This document shows, piece after piece, positions 45,999 to 54,934 of a stretch of 64,000 bases of DNA. This DNA is from Marinomonas profundimaris (GTDB lineage: Bacteria > Pseudomonadota > Gammaproteobacteria > Pseudomonadales > Marinomonadaceae), in the NCBI RefSeq assembly GCF_000508165.1, contig NZ_AYOZ01000045.1, positions 124,001 through 188,000 of the forward strand, given 5' to 3'. The stretch's first letter is position 1; every line of letters begins with the position of its first letter. The notes below the pieces were generated by a model that worked only from the letters and a program-made list of their open reading frames with translations, searched no databases and was not told the DNA's origin. The position numbers and the translations under genes were made by a program.

Positions 45999-46703
45999 TT
46001 ATGCAACCGTCTTAATGGTTCTTTGTTCGATGCGTTTTTCAAACGTGCCGAGCACGACTCGATCCACATAAATACCAGGCGTGTGAATGTGCGCTGGGTC
46101 TAATTCGCCAACCTCAACAATCTCTTCCACTTCCACAACGGTGATCTTGCCAGCGGTCGCCGCAAGAGGATTAAAGTTTTGTGCCGTATGACGATAAACC
46201 ACATTGCCATAACGGTCGGCTTTCCAGCCTTTTACAATCGCGAAATCACCAACAATGGCTTCTTCCATCAAGTATTCACGACCATCAAATACCTTGGTTT
46301 CTTTGCCTTCAGCCACCGGCGTGCCAACGCCCGTCGCGGTATAAAAAGCAGGAATACCCGCGCCACCCGCACGCATTTTTTCAGCCAATGTGCCTTGAGG
46401 AGTCAATTCCACCTCAAGCTCACCGTCTAACAATTGTTTTTCAAATAAGGCATTTTCACCAACATACGACGACACCATTTTGCGGATCTGTTTGTCTTCG
46501 AGCAAAATGCCCAAACCAAATCCATCGACACCACAGTTGTTCGACACAACCGTTAACCCTGTCGTGCCTTTGCGTTTTATCTCTGCAATCAGGTTTTCAG
46601 GAATACCGCACAATCCAAAGCCACCGGCAAGAACCGTCATACCGTCTTCTAGCCCAATCATGGCGTCTTCGTAAGAAGTGACCACTTTGTCAAAACCTGC
46701 CAT
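45999..46703 (-). CDS. atoD: acetoacetyl-CoA transferase alpha subunit
   Basis: A 234-residue alpha subunit. [22 protein letters not shown] and [35 protein letters not shown] in family order hold the CoA-binding glycine motif, and [16 protein letters not shown] is conserved. The start at 46703 has GAGG 8 nt upstream; the ATG at 46709 is too close to it. It is first gene of the atoDABE operon, with a divergent LysR gene 181 nt away. Confidence 0.93.
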   Translation of the reverse strand: MAGFDKVVTSYEDAMIGLEDGMTVLAGGFGLCGIPENLIAEIKRKGTTGLTVVSNNCGVDGFGLGILLEDKQIRKMVSSYVGENALFEKQLLDGELEVELTPQGTLAEKMRAGGAGIPAFYTATGVGTPVAEGKETKVFDGREYLMEEAIVGDFAIVKGWKADRYGNVVYRHTAQNFNPLAATAGKITVVEVEEIVEVGELDPAHIHTPGIYVDRVVLGTFEKRIEQRTIKTVA

Positions 46704-46884
46704 CGTCATTTCCTCATTATTATTTTTGATTGTTGACCAGTTTGACTCAAGGCGATAAATTAATTAAATTTGTTTTTTCTATTTATTAATAAGTTTTCCA
46801 AATATATTTGGCAGCGAAAGCACCATAATAAAAAAGCGTTTCGGATGACGCATTAGCAAGCACAGCCATTGTGCAAAGGTATCT

Positions 46885-47766
46885 ATGAACATCAAACAAG
46901 TGAAAGCTTTCTTGGCCGTCGCCCAATCCATGAGCTTTGCCAGCGCCGCCACACAGCTGCATTTGTCTCAACCTGCGCTGAGCTTATCGATCAAAAGCCT
47001 AGAAGAAAATTTAGGCGGCAAGTTGCTGACTCGAACCACTCGACACATTGCCTTAACCCCAGAAGGCGAAGCGCTCCTGCCTATCGCGAGGCGATTATTA
47101 GCCCAATGGGAAAATGCCGAAGACGAGATGAAGCAACGCTTTGCCTTGCAACTTGGTAAGATCGCTATTGCGTCCATGCCTTCTTTTGCGGCGTCATTAT
47201 TGCCAAAAGCGATTCGTAATTACCACGAATCTTACCCAAACATTCAGGTGGCGATCGACGATGTGCTGTCGGATGTGGTGGTGGAAATGGTGCGAAATAA
47301 CCAAGTGGAATTAGGTATTTCGTTTGAGCCGAACAACCTGTTGGATTTGTCTTTTTACCCACTGTATGACGACACGTTTATCGCCATTCTGCCCAAAGAT
47401 CACCCGTTAGAAAAACAAGACACCATTTCTTGGCCTGCTCTTTTGGAGTACGACTTTATTACCTTACAGCGCCCTTCCAGTGTTCGCGCCATGATAGAAA
47501 GCACACTGAATGACGCAGGAATCGAGCTGAGTGTGGCCTTCGATGCTCACCAACTTGCTACGGTAGGACGTATGGTCAGCGAAGGCATGGGCGTGGCCGT
47601 TGTGCCGTCAATCTGTCGTCAACAAGCCAACGAACAAGGCGCAATTATTCGCCCTGTCATCCAACCTGAAATCCATTGTCGCGTTGGTGTTATTTGTCAG
47701 CCAAGGTCCAACCTTTCTATTGCCGCCGCCGCCATGCTGGATGTGCTGATCAATACCTATGCTTGA
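46885..47766 (+). CDS. LysR-family regulator of the ato operon
   Basis: A 293-residue LysR protein. The helix-turn-helix is VKAFLAVAQSMSFASAATQLHLSQPALSLSIKSLEENLGGKLLTRTTRHIALT in family order, followed by an effector domain (KIAIASMPSFAASLLPKAIRNYHESYPNI; GRMVSEGMGVAVVPS). AAAGG lies 5 nt before the ATG. Divergent placement next to atoD makes ato its probable target, in place of the AtoSC two-component system of E. coli. The effector is unknown. Confidence 0.88.
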   Translation: MNIKQVKAFLAVAQSMSFASAATQLHLSQPALSLSIKSLEENLGGKLLTRTTRHIALTPEGEALLPIARRLLAQWENAEDEMKQRFALQLGKIAIASMPSFAASLLPKAIRNYHESYPNIQVAIDDVLSDVVVEMVRNNQVELGISFEPNNLLDLSFYPLYDDTFIAILPKDHPLEKQDTISWPALLEYDFITLQRPSSVRAMIESTLNDAGIELSVAFDAHQLATVGRMVSEGMGVAVVPSICRQQANEQGAIIRPVIQPEIHCRVGVICQPRSNLSIAAAAMLDVLINTYA

Positions 47767-47861
47767 ACATTATTCTTGCTACTTAAGTTATATTAAGAAA
47801 ATTGCATTCCTATCCAGAGAATCTTCTATTAGACTCAATCATGTACAGTATTGTACGAGCT

Positions 47862-47898
47862 CAAAAAAAACCTCTTTAAGTTCCCGCTTAAAGAGGTT
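47862..47898 (-). terminator. intrinsic terminator of the ABC transporter operon
   Basis: On the minus strand AACCTCTTTAAG pairs with CTTAAAGAGGTT (12 bp, 6-nt loop) and is followed by eight Ts. It lies 74 nt beyond the binding-protein stop and marks the end of the long Nac/Pxp/ABC directon. Confidence 0.92.
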
Positions 47899-47971
47899 AA
47901 CTAGGTCTCAATCAAACACTTGCACACTTAAACTGACTATTTTTTAGTTGGTTTAAGTGAGCCATTTCATA

Positions 47972-48805
47972 TTAGTTCAGTGGTTCAAAATCCAAATCTG
48001 CGATTTTTTGCACTTTATCGACACGTTTAATGCCATAAACCGTATCCACACCAATCCATGTGTCCCAAATTTTATCTATGGTGCCATCATTTTCCATGGC
48101 CATTAAAGCGGTATTCACTTTTGTATAAAACGCGGCTTCACCTTGGCGCATGCCAACTCCTACTGGCTCTAATGCCATGGCATCGTCAATCATGGCCAAC
48201 TCAACGCCGCTTTCTTTCGCGCTGCGGATTAAACTACGAGCGGTCATTCCATTGGTCACAACACCCAAGGATTTATTTTGTAAAACCGCTAGGTACGCAG
48301 AGCCCGTATCTTGGAAAGTTACCGGAGTCGCACCCGCTAAGCGAATGGATTGCTCCGATGTTGAGCCTTTCGTCGAGCTGAGTTTTTTACCGTTAAAGTA
48401 GTCTTTGGATTTGTTTGCCAATGGCGCTTTAACAACAAGGCGCTCACGGGCGATGTAATAAGGGTCACTAAATTGAATCTGCTCAGCACGTGTTTTTGTG
48501 TAGGCTAGATTCGCGATAACCACATCAACTCGACCTTGGCGAAGTTCAGGAATACGCGCTTCAACAGAAAGAGGCTTGAGTTCTACTGGCACACCTAATT
48601 TGTCAGCAAGACCTTTGCACAAATCCGTATCCATACCGACTAATTGACGAGTCTCAGGATCTGGAGATGAAAACGGTGGCACATCGGCAAAGACACCACA
48701 CACAAATTTGCCTTTACTTTGAATATCTGACCATTGATCGGCATGAGCCGCTGAAATGGCAAGCGTACTTAGGGCCAAGGTTGCTGTAATTGATTTAATT
48801 ATCAT
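47972..48805 (-). CDS. amino-acid ABC transporter solute-binding protein
   Basis: A 277-residue family 3 solute-binding protein. The signal peptide (1-22) ends SAAHA. The mature part has GKFVCGVFADVPPFSSPDPETRQLVGMDTDLCKGLADKLG in family order, followed by RIPELRQGRVDVVIANLAYTKTRAEQIQFSDPYY. The latter has the Arg and Asp that usually clamp an amino acid's carboxylate and amino groups. It is last in the ABC operon, 72 nt after the ATPase gene, with AAGGA 8 nt before its ATG. Linkage to pxp genes suggests an amino acid or lactam such as 5-oxoproline, but this is inference. Confidence 0.9.
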   Translation of the reverse strand: MIIKSITATLALSTLAISAAHADQWSDIQSKGKFVCGVFADVPPFSSPDPETRQLVGMDTDLCKGLADKLGVPVELKPLSVEARIPELRQGRVDVVIANLAYTKTRAEQIQFSDPYYIARERLVVKAPLANKSKDYFNGKKLSSTKGSTSEQSIRLAGATPVTFQDTGSAYLAVLQNKSLGVVTNGMTARSLIRSAKESGVELAMIDDAMALEPVGVGMRQGEAAFYTKVNTALMAMENDGTIDKIWDTWIGVDTVYGIKRVDKVQKIADLDFEPLN

Positions 48806-48877
48806 CGTTATGTTCCTTTTTTAGTTGGTTTAATTACATCGTTTTCAATACTTCACTTACAAACTACTCTTGCTTTA

Positions 48878-49603
48878 CTAACCGCGAATATCACGAATAA
48901 AACTCTGCGCTCTAGGGTGCGTAGGGTTTTGGAAAAAAGTTTCTGGATCAGAGGTTTCCAATATTTTCCCTGCATCCATAAACCAAACTTTATCGGCCAC
49001 TTCACGAGCGAAGTTCATCTCATGGGTGACGCACATCATGGTCATGCCTTCTTTTGCTAGCGACTTCATGACACTCAATACTTCACCGACCATTTCTGGA
49101 TCAAGTGCACTGGTTGGTTCATCGAACAACATCGCAGGCGGCTCCATAGCCAGCGCTCTCGCAATCGCCACACGCTGTTGTTGGCCGCCTGATAGTTGAT
49201 TCGGGTAGGCATTGGCCTTGTGAGACATACCCACCATGTCTAATAGCTCAAGGGCTTTGTTTTTAACATAAGAGGTGTTTAAGCCTTTTAATTTCAGTGG
49301 CGCTAACATGATGTTGTCCAACACCGACATGTGCGGGAATAAATTAAAATTCTGAAAGACAAAACCCACTCGACTACGCAAGCTATTCAAGTTTGCATCA
49401 ACACCATAAACATCATGGCCATTGTATAGAATTTGCCCACCTTGAATTTCTTCCAACCGATTTACGGTTCTAATTAACGTCGATTTACCTGAGCCTGATG
49501 GACCACAAACAACCACTACTTCGCCCTTTTTCACCTCAGCGTTTACATCTGCCAACGCTTGGTATTCGCCGTACCATTTATTTACTTTTGAAAAAACAAT
49601 CAT
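48878..49603 (-). CDS. amino-acid ABC transporter ATPase, GlnQ type
   Basis: A 241-residue ATPase. Walker A is [14 protein letters not shown], the Q-loop [12 protein letters not shown], the signature [15 protein letters not shown], Walker [15 protein letters not shown] and the switch histidine TMMCVTHEM. The start at 49603 is favoured; an upstream GTG at 49615 lacks a ribosome-binding site. It energises uptake by the two permeases encoded upstream. Confidence 0.95.
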   Translation of the reverse strand: MIVFSKVNKWYGEYQALADVNAEVKKGEVVVVCGPSGSGKSTLIRTVNRLEEIQGGQILYNGHDVYGVDANLNSLRSRVGFVFQNFNLFPHMSVLDNIMLAPLKLKGLNTSYVKNKALELLDMVGMSHKANAYPNQLSGGQQQRVAIARALAMEPPAMLFDEPTSALDPEMVGEVLSVMKSLAKEGMTMMCVTHEMNFAREVADKVWFMDAGKILETSDPETFFQNPTHPRAQSFIRDIRG

Positions 49604-49659
49604 ATCGTTCACCAATGTCTATTAATGTTAAGAAGTCGTTAGAAAGAAAGTGATTCATC

Positions 49660-50376
49660 TTAGGTTGCCAGCAAATCACTGCCTTGCCGTTTCTTTTCGA
49701 TACGACGTTCAAACCACTGAGCTAACTGAGTCAGACCAAAACACAAGATGTAATAGGTCACCGCCAAAATGAAATACACTTCAAAGGGTTTTACTAATAG
49801 CTGGTTATTGACTTGATTCGCAGCAAAGGTCATTTCTTGAGCATTAATAATGTAACCAAGCGAGGTTTCTTTAATAATCGAAATGAATTGACTGATTAAA
49901 CTAGGTATCGAGTTATACAAAGCCTGAGGCAACAAGATAAAAAACATGGTTCGGAAGTAACCCAAACCCAACGCTCTGGAAGCCTCCACTTGGCCAGCTG
50001 GCAAAGATTGCAAGCCGCCTCTAACGATTTCACATAAATACGCGCTTTGATAAAGCACTAAAGTGCATAACATAGTGGTAAAACCACCAATATTTCGGCC
50101 AATTAACGATGGCACTAAAAAATACGTCCAAAAGATAATCATGATCAGCGGAATACCACGCATCACATACACCCAAACCGTAACGGGATGACGAAATATG
50201 CCAAAGGGAGACGTTCGTGCAATCGCTAACAGTACACTCAATGGAAAGGCAATAATTAACGCCAAAGAAGCCAAAATTAAGGTGTTAACTAACCCACCTA
50301 AAGGACCATGCGGGTATTGACCAATCAGGAACAGCTCCCAATATTGACTTAAAATATCAATTACATTTGCAAACAT
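49660..50376 (-). CDS. amino-acid ABC transporter permease (HisM/GlnP family)
   Basis: A 238-residue permease with about five membrane helices. The coupling-helix motif is YQSAYLCEIVRGGLQSLPAGQVEASRALGLGYFRTMFFILLPQAL in family order. It starts 6 nt after the stop of the preceding permease gene, with which it presumably forms a heterodimer. The DNA lies inside the same minus-strand operon as the ATPase and binding protein. Confidence 0.93.
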   Translation of the reverse strand: MFANVIDILSQYWELFLIGQYPHGPLGGLVNTLILASLALIIAFPLSVLLAIARTSPFGIFRHPVTVWVYVMRGIPLIMIIFWTYFLVPSLIGRNIGGFTTMLCTLVLYQSAYLCEIVRGGLQSLPAGQVEASRALGLGYFRTMFFILLPQALYNSIPSLISQFISIIKETSLGYIINAQEMTFAANQVNNQLLVKPFEVYFILAVTYYILCFGLTQLAQWFERRIEKKRQGSDLLAT

Positions 50377-50382
50377 AGTGGA

Positions 50383-51087
50383 TTACCTCGCATAAACTTT
50401 ATTTAGTTTCTTCGCAAAAAGAGCCCCTGCAAACATAAGCAACAGCGAGAAAAACAGGTAAACCAAAGTAGCCACTAAATAGGACTGAAATGTGAGAAAA
50501 GTATAATTTTCGACTTCTCTCGTCGCATACGTGAGCTCAACTACTCCAATAGCCATTGCCAAACTGGTATTTTTGAACAACAACACAGTGTGATTAATCA
50601 GAGAAGGCAGCGAATTACGAATTCCTTGCGGCAATATGATGTAATACATAGAGCGTAAGTAACCAAACCCTAGTGCCCTAGATGCTTCTGTCTGACCACT
50701 GGATATGGCACGCATACCACTACGAATGTCTTCTGAAAAGTACGCCGCTTGACACAACCCTAGTGCAACAGCGGCAAAAATAAATTCCGCATTTTGATCA
50801 ACCAGCCACATCTGTAGTTCAAAAGGGAACAATGATGAGATACCGAAGTACCACAGCATCAATTGCACAAGCGTTGGAATATTTCGGTGGTAAGACACAT
50901 AGGCTGCCACCAAAGCAACCGCCACTTTATTATTGGTTAACCTGATAACCACCAAACTTAATGCTATGACCATTGCCAGTACCCAAGATAAAGCGGCAAG
51001 TTCGAGTGTCATCTTGATGCCGCGAATAATGATATCTAGGTAATCACCTTGAAGAACTTTTTCGAGACCTTGTGTAAACTGACTCAT
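50383..51087 (-). CDS. amino-acid ABC transporter permease (HisM/GlnP family)
   Basis: A 234-residue permease. The coupling motif is QAAYFSEDIRSGMRAISSGQTEASRALGFGYLRSMYYIILPQGI in family order, and VSYHRNIPTLVQLMLWYFGI is typical of the N-terminal half. AGGG lies 7 nt before the ATG. It is the first gene of the four-gene ABC unit, 82 nt after the SDR gene. Confidence 0.93.
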   Translation of the reverse strand: MSQFTQGLEKVLQGDYLDIIIRGIKMTLELAALSWVLAMVIALSLVVIRLTNNKVAVALVAAYVSYHRNIPTLVQLMLWYFGISSLFPFELQMWLVDQNAEFIFAAVALGLCQAAYFSEDIRSGMRAISSGQTEASRALGFGYLRSMYYIILPQGIRNSLPSLINHTVLLFKNTSLAMAIGVVELTYATREVENYTFLTFQSYLVATLVYLFFSLLLMFAGALFAKKLNKVYAR

Positions 51088-51169
51088 GTAGAATCCCTAA
51101 TTATGTTTATCATTCTGCTGCTTCTAAACCTCTTTACTCAGCGTTTAAAAGCAGCGACTTCAGAATTAA

Positions 51170-51916
51170 TTAAACATCGGTTGGTCGCGTCGTTTGCAAC
51201 CCGCCAGGTACCTGCATGGTCGGCGTAATTTCCATATGACCGACGTTAACGGCAATGGGAGCATCAATCGCAAAAGCAATCGCATCGGCGATGTCTTTCG
51301 CAACAGGCAATTCATAGCCTTCAATGTAGTTTTTATAGGTGGCTTCTGAATCACCATGAACGTGAGCAAAAATATCGGTTGCCACCCGTCCTGGACAGAT
51401 TTCTGTCACCCGCACTCGTTTACCAAATGCGTCAATTCGTAGTTGGCGAGAAAGCATGCTCACAGCGGATTTCGTCGCATGGTAAGTCGAGTTGCCGCCA
51501 AAGTTATAAGCGCCTGCGATAGAGCTGATGTTAATAATATGGCCACAATCGCGGGCAACCATACCTGGTAGGGTTAATCGACAAAGCTGTAAAACAGCGC
51601 GCAGGTTCACATCAATCAGAGCATCAATTCCCTCCGCATCGGCTTTTAAGATAGAACCAGGGCGATCCACACCAGCACTGTTAACCAAAATATCAAACTC
51701 GTGTTCAAGACAAAGTGCCGTTAACTTCTCTAAATCCGTCACATCAAAAGCATGAGCAATACAGCCGGTTTTTTTTGATAATTCCGCAAGCTTCTCTGCA
51801 CTACGAGCAAGCGCATGCACTTCGATTCCTTCCTGAGTTAAACGCTCAACGGTAGCAGCACCAATGCCCGAAGATGCACCAGTAATTAAGGCTTTTTTGT
51901 AAGTTGAAAATGGCAT
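51170..51916 (-). CDS. short-chain dehydrogenase/reductase
   Basis: A 248-residue SDR. The NADP-type Rossmann motif is ITGASSGIGAATVERL, then LVNSAGVDRPG, with the catalytic Ser-Tyr-Lys in NISSIAGAYNFGGNSTYHATKSAV and the ITEICPG-like VTEICPGRVATDIF. It resembles YdfG-type 3-hydroxy acid (serine) dehydrogenases. It lies between pxpA and the ABC permeases on the same strand, with a Nac-like palindrome in its upstream spacer. Substrate unknown; a hydroxy or amino acid is plausible from context. Confidence 0.85.
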   Translation of the reverse strand: MPFSTYKKALITGASSGIGAATVERLTQEGIEVHALARSAEKLAELSKKTGCIAHAFDVTDLEKLTALCLEHEFDILVNSAGVDRPGSILKADAEGIDALIDVNLRAVLQLCRLTLPGMVARDCGHIINISSIAGAYNFGGNSTYHATKSAVSMLSRQLRIDAFGKRVRVTEICPGRVATDIFAHVHGDSEATYKNYIEGYELPVAKDIADAIAFAIDAPIAVNVGHMEITPTMQVPGGLQTTRPTDV

Positions 51917-52042
51917 GAAATGTTCCTTTTAAAATAAAGTATGAGTTGGCTGATTTAGGATGAATAGCCCATAATCCGCTCTTGTTAAATTCAATTTATA
52001 GGTAATTCAAAAAAATGGATAAGATGAATTGCGTGTCTAGCA

Positions 52043-52057
52043 ATAAGGTTGCCTTAT
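52043..52057. promoter_or_regulatory. Nac-like palindrome upstream of SDR/ABC segment
   Basis: ATAAGGTTGCCTTAT, a perfect 6-bp inverted repeat matching ATA-N9-TAT and the general LysR motif T-N11-A. Its centre is 134 nt upstream of the SDR start codon, between pxpA and the SDR gene. Two sister sites occur at 56896 and 58085. Confidence 0.65.
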
Positions 52058-52078
52058 GTTTAAAAAACACCTTATAAA

Positions 52079-52846
52079 TCAAATTCCTAATTTCGATAAT
52101 GGCGTAATCACCCCACCATTTTCTTCAATATAATGGCGTATTTTTCCGGCTAAATTGACGGCACCATCCGTATCACCATGCACCAAAATAGATCGTGCTG
52201 GCATGACGACTATTTCACCGTCATAGCAAGTGACTGTACCGTCGTTGAGTAGCTGATCAATTCGTTGCAGGACCTGTTTTTCATCCTTAATAACCGAGTT
52301 CGGCTTGCTCCTTGGCACTAATAAGCCCGATGCCTCATAAGCTCGATCCGCTAAAAAAGTAGTTTCAATTCTAAGGTTATGACGCTGAGCGGCACGCTCC
52401 ATTGCCACACTAGAGGAAGAACTAATAATCAACTCAGAATCAAATTTTGCGACGATTTTAAGAAGCGCATCGGCCAGTTCATGATCGGAGGCGACTTGAT
52501 TTCCCAACGCACCATGAAAACTCATATGCGTCAGCTTATGACCCTCCGTCCGAGCAAAACCCGCGAGTGCGCCAAGCTGGTAAATCACCAGACTCTCTAA
52601 TACCTCAAGCGGCAATGCTATTTTATTGCGACCAAAACCCTGAACATCATCAAACCCAACATGTGCACCTAAATCTACGCCAGATACTTTTGTTGATCTG
52701 ACAGTATTACGCATGATTAATGGATCTCCAGCATGGAACCCACAAGCCAGATTAGCGGATGACAAAATGGGGATAAGTGCCGCGTCATCGCCCATGGTAT
52801 AAGAGCCAAAGCCCTCCCCTAGGTCTGCATTTAAATCAATTTTCAT
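52079..52846 (-). CDS. pxpA: 5-oxoprolinase subunit A (LamB/YcsF family)
   Basis: A 255-residue LamB/YcsF-family protein with the full signature DLNADLGEGFGSYTMGDD (residues 3-20), SSANLACGFHAGDPLIM, GAHVGFDDVQGFGR, AFADRAYE-like FLADRAYEASGLLVPR and VHGDTDGAV. With PxpB and PxpC it forms the ATP-dependent 5-oxoprolinase that opens pyroglutamate to glutamate. Its ATG overlaps the stop of the carrier-like gene (ATGA), so it is translated in step with the rest of the operon. Confidence 0.93.
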   Translation of the reverse strand: MKIDLNADLGEGFGSYTMGDDAALIPILSSANLACGFHAGDPLIMRNTVRSTKVSGVDLGAHVGFDDVQGFGRNKIALPLEVLESLVIYQLGALAGFARTEGHKLTHMSFHGALGNQVASDHELADALLKIVAKFDSELIISSSSSVAMERAAQRHNLRIETTFLADRAYEASGLLVPRSKPNSVIKDEKQVLQRIDQLLNDGTVTCYDGEIVVMPARSILVHGDTDGAVNLAGKIRHYIEENGGVITPLSKLGI

Positions 52847-53307
52847 AACATAAAACCTAAATTTTGAGAGTCGTATTGAAAAAGTTCCGTGCCGTATTCC
52901 ACAACTTGACCGTCTTGGATTTCTGCCAATTCAATGACCGATTTATTAACCGCACGTACCGGTAACTGCAGTAAACCAACATGAATCGTGGCCAATAATT
53001 CTTCTGCTTCAACTTGTCTGGGGAAGCCTAACTCGCTATTAAAAAAGTGCAGTATCCCAACGGTTGGCGACACGATGGTCTCTTTAGCACGTTGGGATTT
53101 AAGGAGGTTATCTTGCTCAAAAACGGACATTTGCAACTCGGCTGGCAGTGTTTTTTCTGCAGCCATACGTTCGTTCTGATCACGTTTTAAATGAATGGAC
53201 GTTAAACCATTCTCTAGCCGCAACTCAGTCAGATCAGAGCGGTTTAATAATGAACTCAAGGTTGTGATGAATTCGACATCAAGTTCCGAGGTATTTTTAT
53301 CCATCAT
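52843..53307 (-). CDS. BCCP-like protein lacking the biotinyl lysine
   Basis: A 154-residue protein built like AccB. The N-terminal region (ITTLSSLLNRSDLTELRLENGLTSIHLKRD) parallels the real carrier encoded upstream, and the C-terminal biotinyl-type domain starts IVSPTVGILHFF and ends GQVVEYGTELFQY. Where carriers have EAMKM, this one has HVGLL (residues 109-113), so the lysine is Leu112 and biotin cannot be attached in the normal way. It has an intact frame, GGAGG 7 nt before the ATG, and ATGA overlaps with pxpC and pxpA, so it is expressed. A structural or adaptor role in the enzyme complex is inferred. Confidence 0.75.
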   Translation of the reverse strand: MMDKNTSELDVEFITTLSSLLNRSDLTELRLENGLTSIHLKRDQNERMAAEKTLPAELQMSVFEQDNLLKSQRAKETIVSPTVGILHFFNSELGFPRQVEAEELLATIHVGLLQLPVRAVNKSVIELAEIQDGQVVEYGTELFQYDSQNLGFML

Positions 53308-54269
53308 ACGAATGCCTCCTGTAGTGAAATCATCTGCTTAACATCATCAAGATATCGTTTGTTTTGTTGCATGGCTGCCGCCGCGTCTTTAAGCGAAACC
53401 TCTTTAAAAACAATATGTTTCCCTATCGCTGCTTGCCCTATTCGCCAAAGATCAGCTTCAATTACCGTGCCAAACTTCGGATAGCCGCCTGAAGGTTGAG
53501 CATCACGCAGCTGAATAATAGGCTGGCCTCCCGGCGGAATCTGAATCACCCCCGGAACGATACCGTGAGAAAGGGTTTCAATCGGCTTCTCAGGACGAAT
53601 TTCCGTGCCGTGAAGACGATAGCCATAGCGGTTGCTCTGCGGCGTAACCTTCCAACGATTGTTCCAAAAGAGTTCTTTCGCTTCCGTAGCGTATTCGTCG
53701 TATTCTGCTGCAGTAACAACACGCAGCTCGATGGTATTTTCCTGTTCAAAAGCCAGCGCGGATAACGGAGATGTCATACCAAAATCTAATGGGCGATTAT
53801 CCGTTGCTTGGATGGCGGGTAAGCAATCACCTTTTTGCAACATACGCCCTTCCAATCCACCAAATTCACCACGTAACTGCGTGCTTCTGGAACCTAAAAC
53901 AATAGGTACATCAATCCCGCCACCTAATGCCAAATAGGCTCGACACCCTTTTTTTGGTTGATGAATGGTGAGCACTTGTCCGGCCTTAGCAGAGTACGCC
54001 CACCAAGTCGGTAACCTACTGTTATCTAGAGAAACCTCTCCTTCTGTTCCTGTAACGGAAAAGTCGCAGTCCTGCGTAAAACGCACTTTAAAAGGAAAAA
54101 TAGGAATTTCAATGCTCGCTGAATTTTCAGGATTCCCCAACATGATATTAGCGGCGGCTAAGGAAAGCTGATCCATCGCACCAGCCGTACCCACGCCATA
54201 CTGGCGCGACGTTAAGCGCCCAAAATCTTGCACAGTACAGAGTGCGGCAGAAGACATAATTTCAATCAT
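53304..54269 (-). CDS. pxpC: 5-oxoprolinase subunit C (KipA-type carboxyltransferase fold)
   Basis: A 321-residue biotin-dependent carboxyltransferase-family protein (AHS2/KipA). It shows CTVQDFGRLTSRQYGVGTAGAMDQLSLAAANIMLGNPENSASIE in family order, ALGGGIDVPIVLGSRSTQL, and GVIQIPPGGQPIIQLRDAQPSGGYPKFGTVIEAD. The fold is that of the second half of the urea carboxylase transferase domain. The start at 54269 forms an ATGA overlap with the pxpB stop and has GAGGAG 8 nt upstream. It acts as a heterodimer with PxpB. Confidence 0.92.
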   Translation of the reverse strand: MIEIMSSAALCTVQDFGRLTSRQYGVGTAGAMDQLSLAAANIMLGNPENSASIEIPIFPFKVRFTQDCDFSVTGTEGEVSLDNSRLPTWWAYSAKAGQVLTIHQPKKGCRAYLALGGGIDVPIVLGSRSTQLRGEFGGLEGRMLQKGDCLPAIQATDNRPLDFGMTSPLSALAFEQENTIELRVVTAAEYDEYATEAKELFWNNRWKVTPQSNRYGYRLHGTEIRPEKPIETLSHGIVPGVIQIPPGGQPIIQLRDAQPSGGYPKFGTVIEADLWRIGQAAIGKHIVFKEVSLKDAAAAMQQNKRYLDDVKQMISLQEAFV

Positions 54270-54934
54270 TGAATGATCTCCTCGACACAAAAACGGATAT
54301 AGTCACCAGGACGGCATAAAGCAGGCGGCATTTTATTGACATCAAAAAACTGCATTTTGGTACGACCTATGGTGTTCCAACCACTTGGCCCTTGTGACGC
54401 GGAAACCCCGGTCTGTACACCACCGATAGACACAGCCCCACCAGGAAGATCAGTAATCGGTACTTGCCTTCTTGGCGTGGCCAAGGTTGAGTCCATCCCA
54501 CCGAGATAACAAAAGCCGGGGTGACTCCCTAACGCATAAACTGGGTATAACGGAGCGGTATGACGACGCACAATTTCTTCTATCGATAAACCGGTATGCG
54601 TCACCACATCTTGCATGTGTGGCCCACACTCAGTTCCGCCATAAATCACCGGCAAATCAATTACCTTGCCATCTTTTTGAATGCCTTCCACATGACGCCA
54701 AGCGTCAAGCAATTTGGCTTTTATCGGTTCAATGTCCTCTGGCAATTCAAGATAGGTAATCATGATGTTGTTCATACCGGGAATCGCTTCTAATACATTC
54801 GGCCAACTTTCGACTTGCTCCGCTAACCCCCAGATTTTTTGCTGGGTTTCAAGCTGCAATGGCGCAGGGGCTTGCAGCAAAATGCCAGACGTTCCTAACA
54901 AGCTAATGAAAGGCTGTTCTTCATTGGCAATCAT
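54266..54934 (-). CDS. pxpB: 5-oxoprolinase subunit B (KipI-type)
   Basis: A 222-residue AHS1/KipI-family protein. VIDLPVIYGGTECGPHMQDVVTHTGLSIEEIVRRHTAPLYPVYALGSHPGFCYLGGMD in family order, TPRRQVPITDLPGGAVSIGGVQTGVSASQGPSGWNTIGRT and FFDVNKMPPALCRPGD are all typical. It pairs with PxpC. Its ATG overlaps the accC stop (ATGA), tying the 5-oxoprolinase part to biotin carboxylase. Confidence 0.93.
   Translation of the reverse strand: MIANEEQPFISLLGTSGILLQAPAPLQLETQQKIWGLAEQVESWPNVLEAIPGMNNIMITYLELPEDIEPIKAKLLDAWRHVEGIQKDGKVIDLPVIYGGTECGPHMQDVVTHTGLSIEEIVRRHTAPLYPVYALGSHPGFCYLGGMDSTLATPRRQVPITDLPGGAVSIGGVQTGVSASQGPSGWNTIGRTKMQFFDVNKMPPALCRPGDYIRFCVEEIIQ

Noticed and set aside
46710-46884. Nac-like box in the ato divergent region
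   Set aside because: No ATA-N9-TAT match is present; only general A/T-rich LysR-type half-sites can be found.
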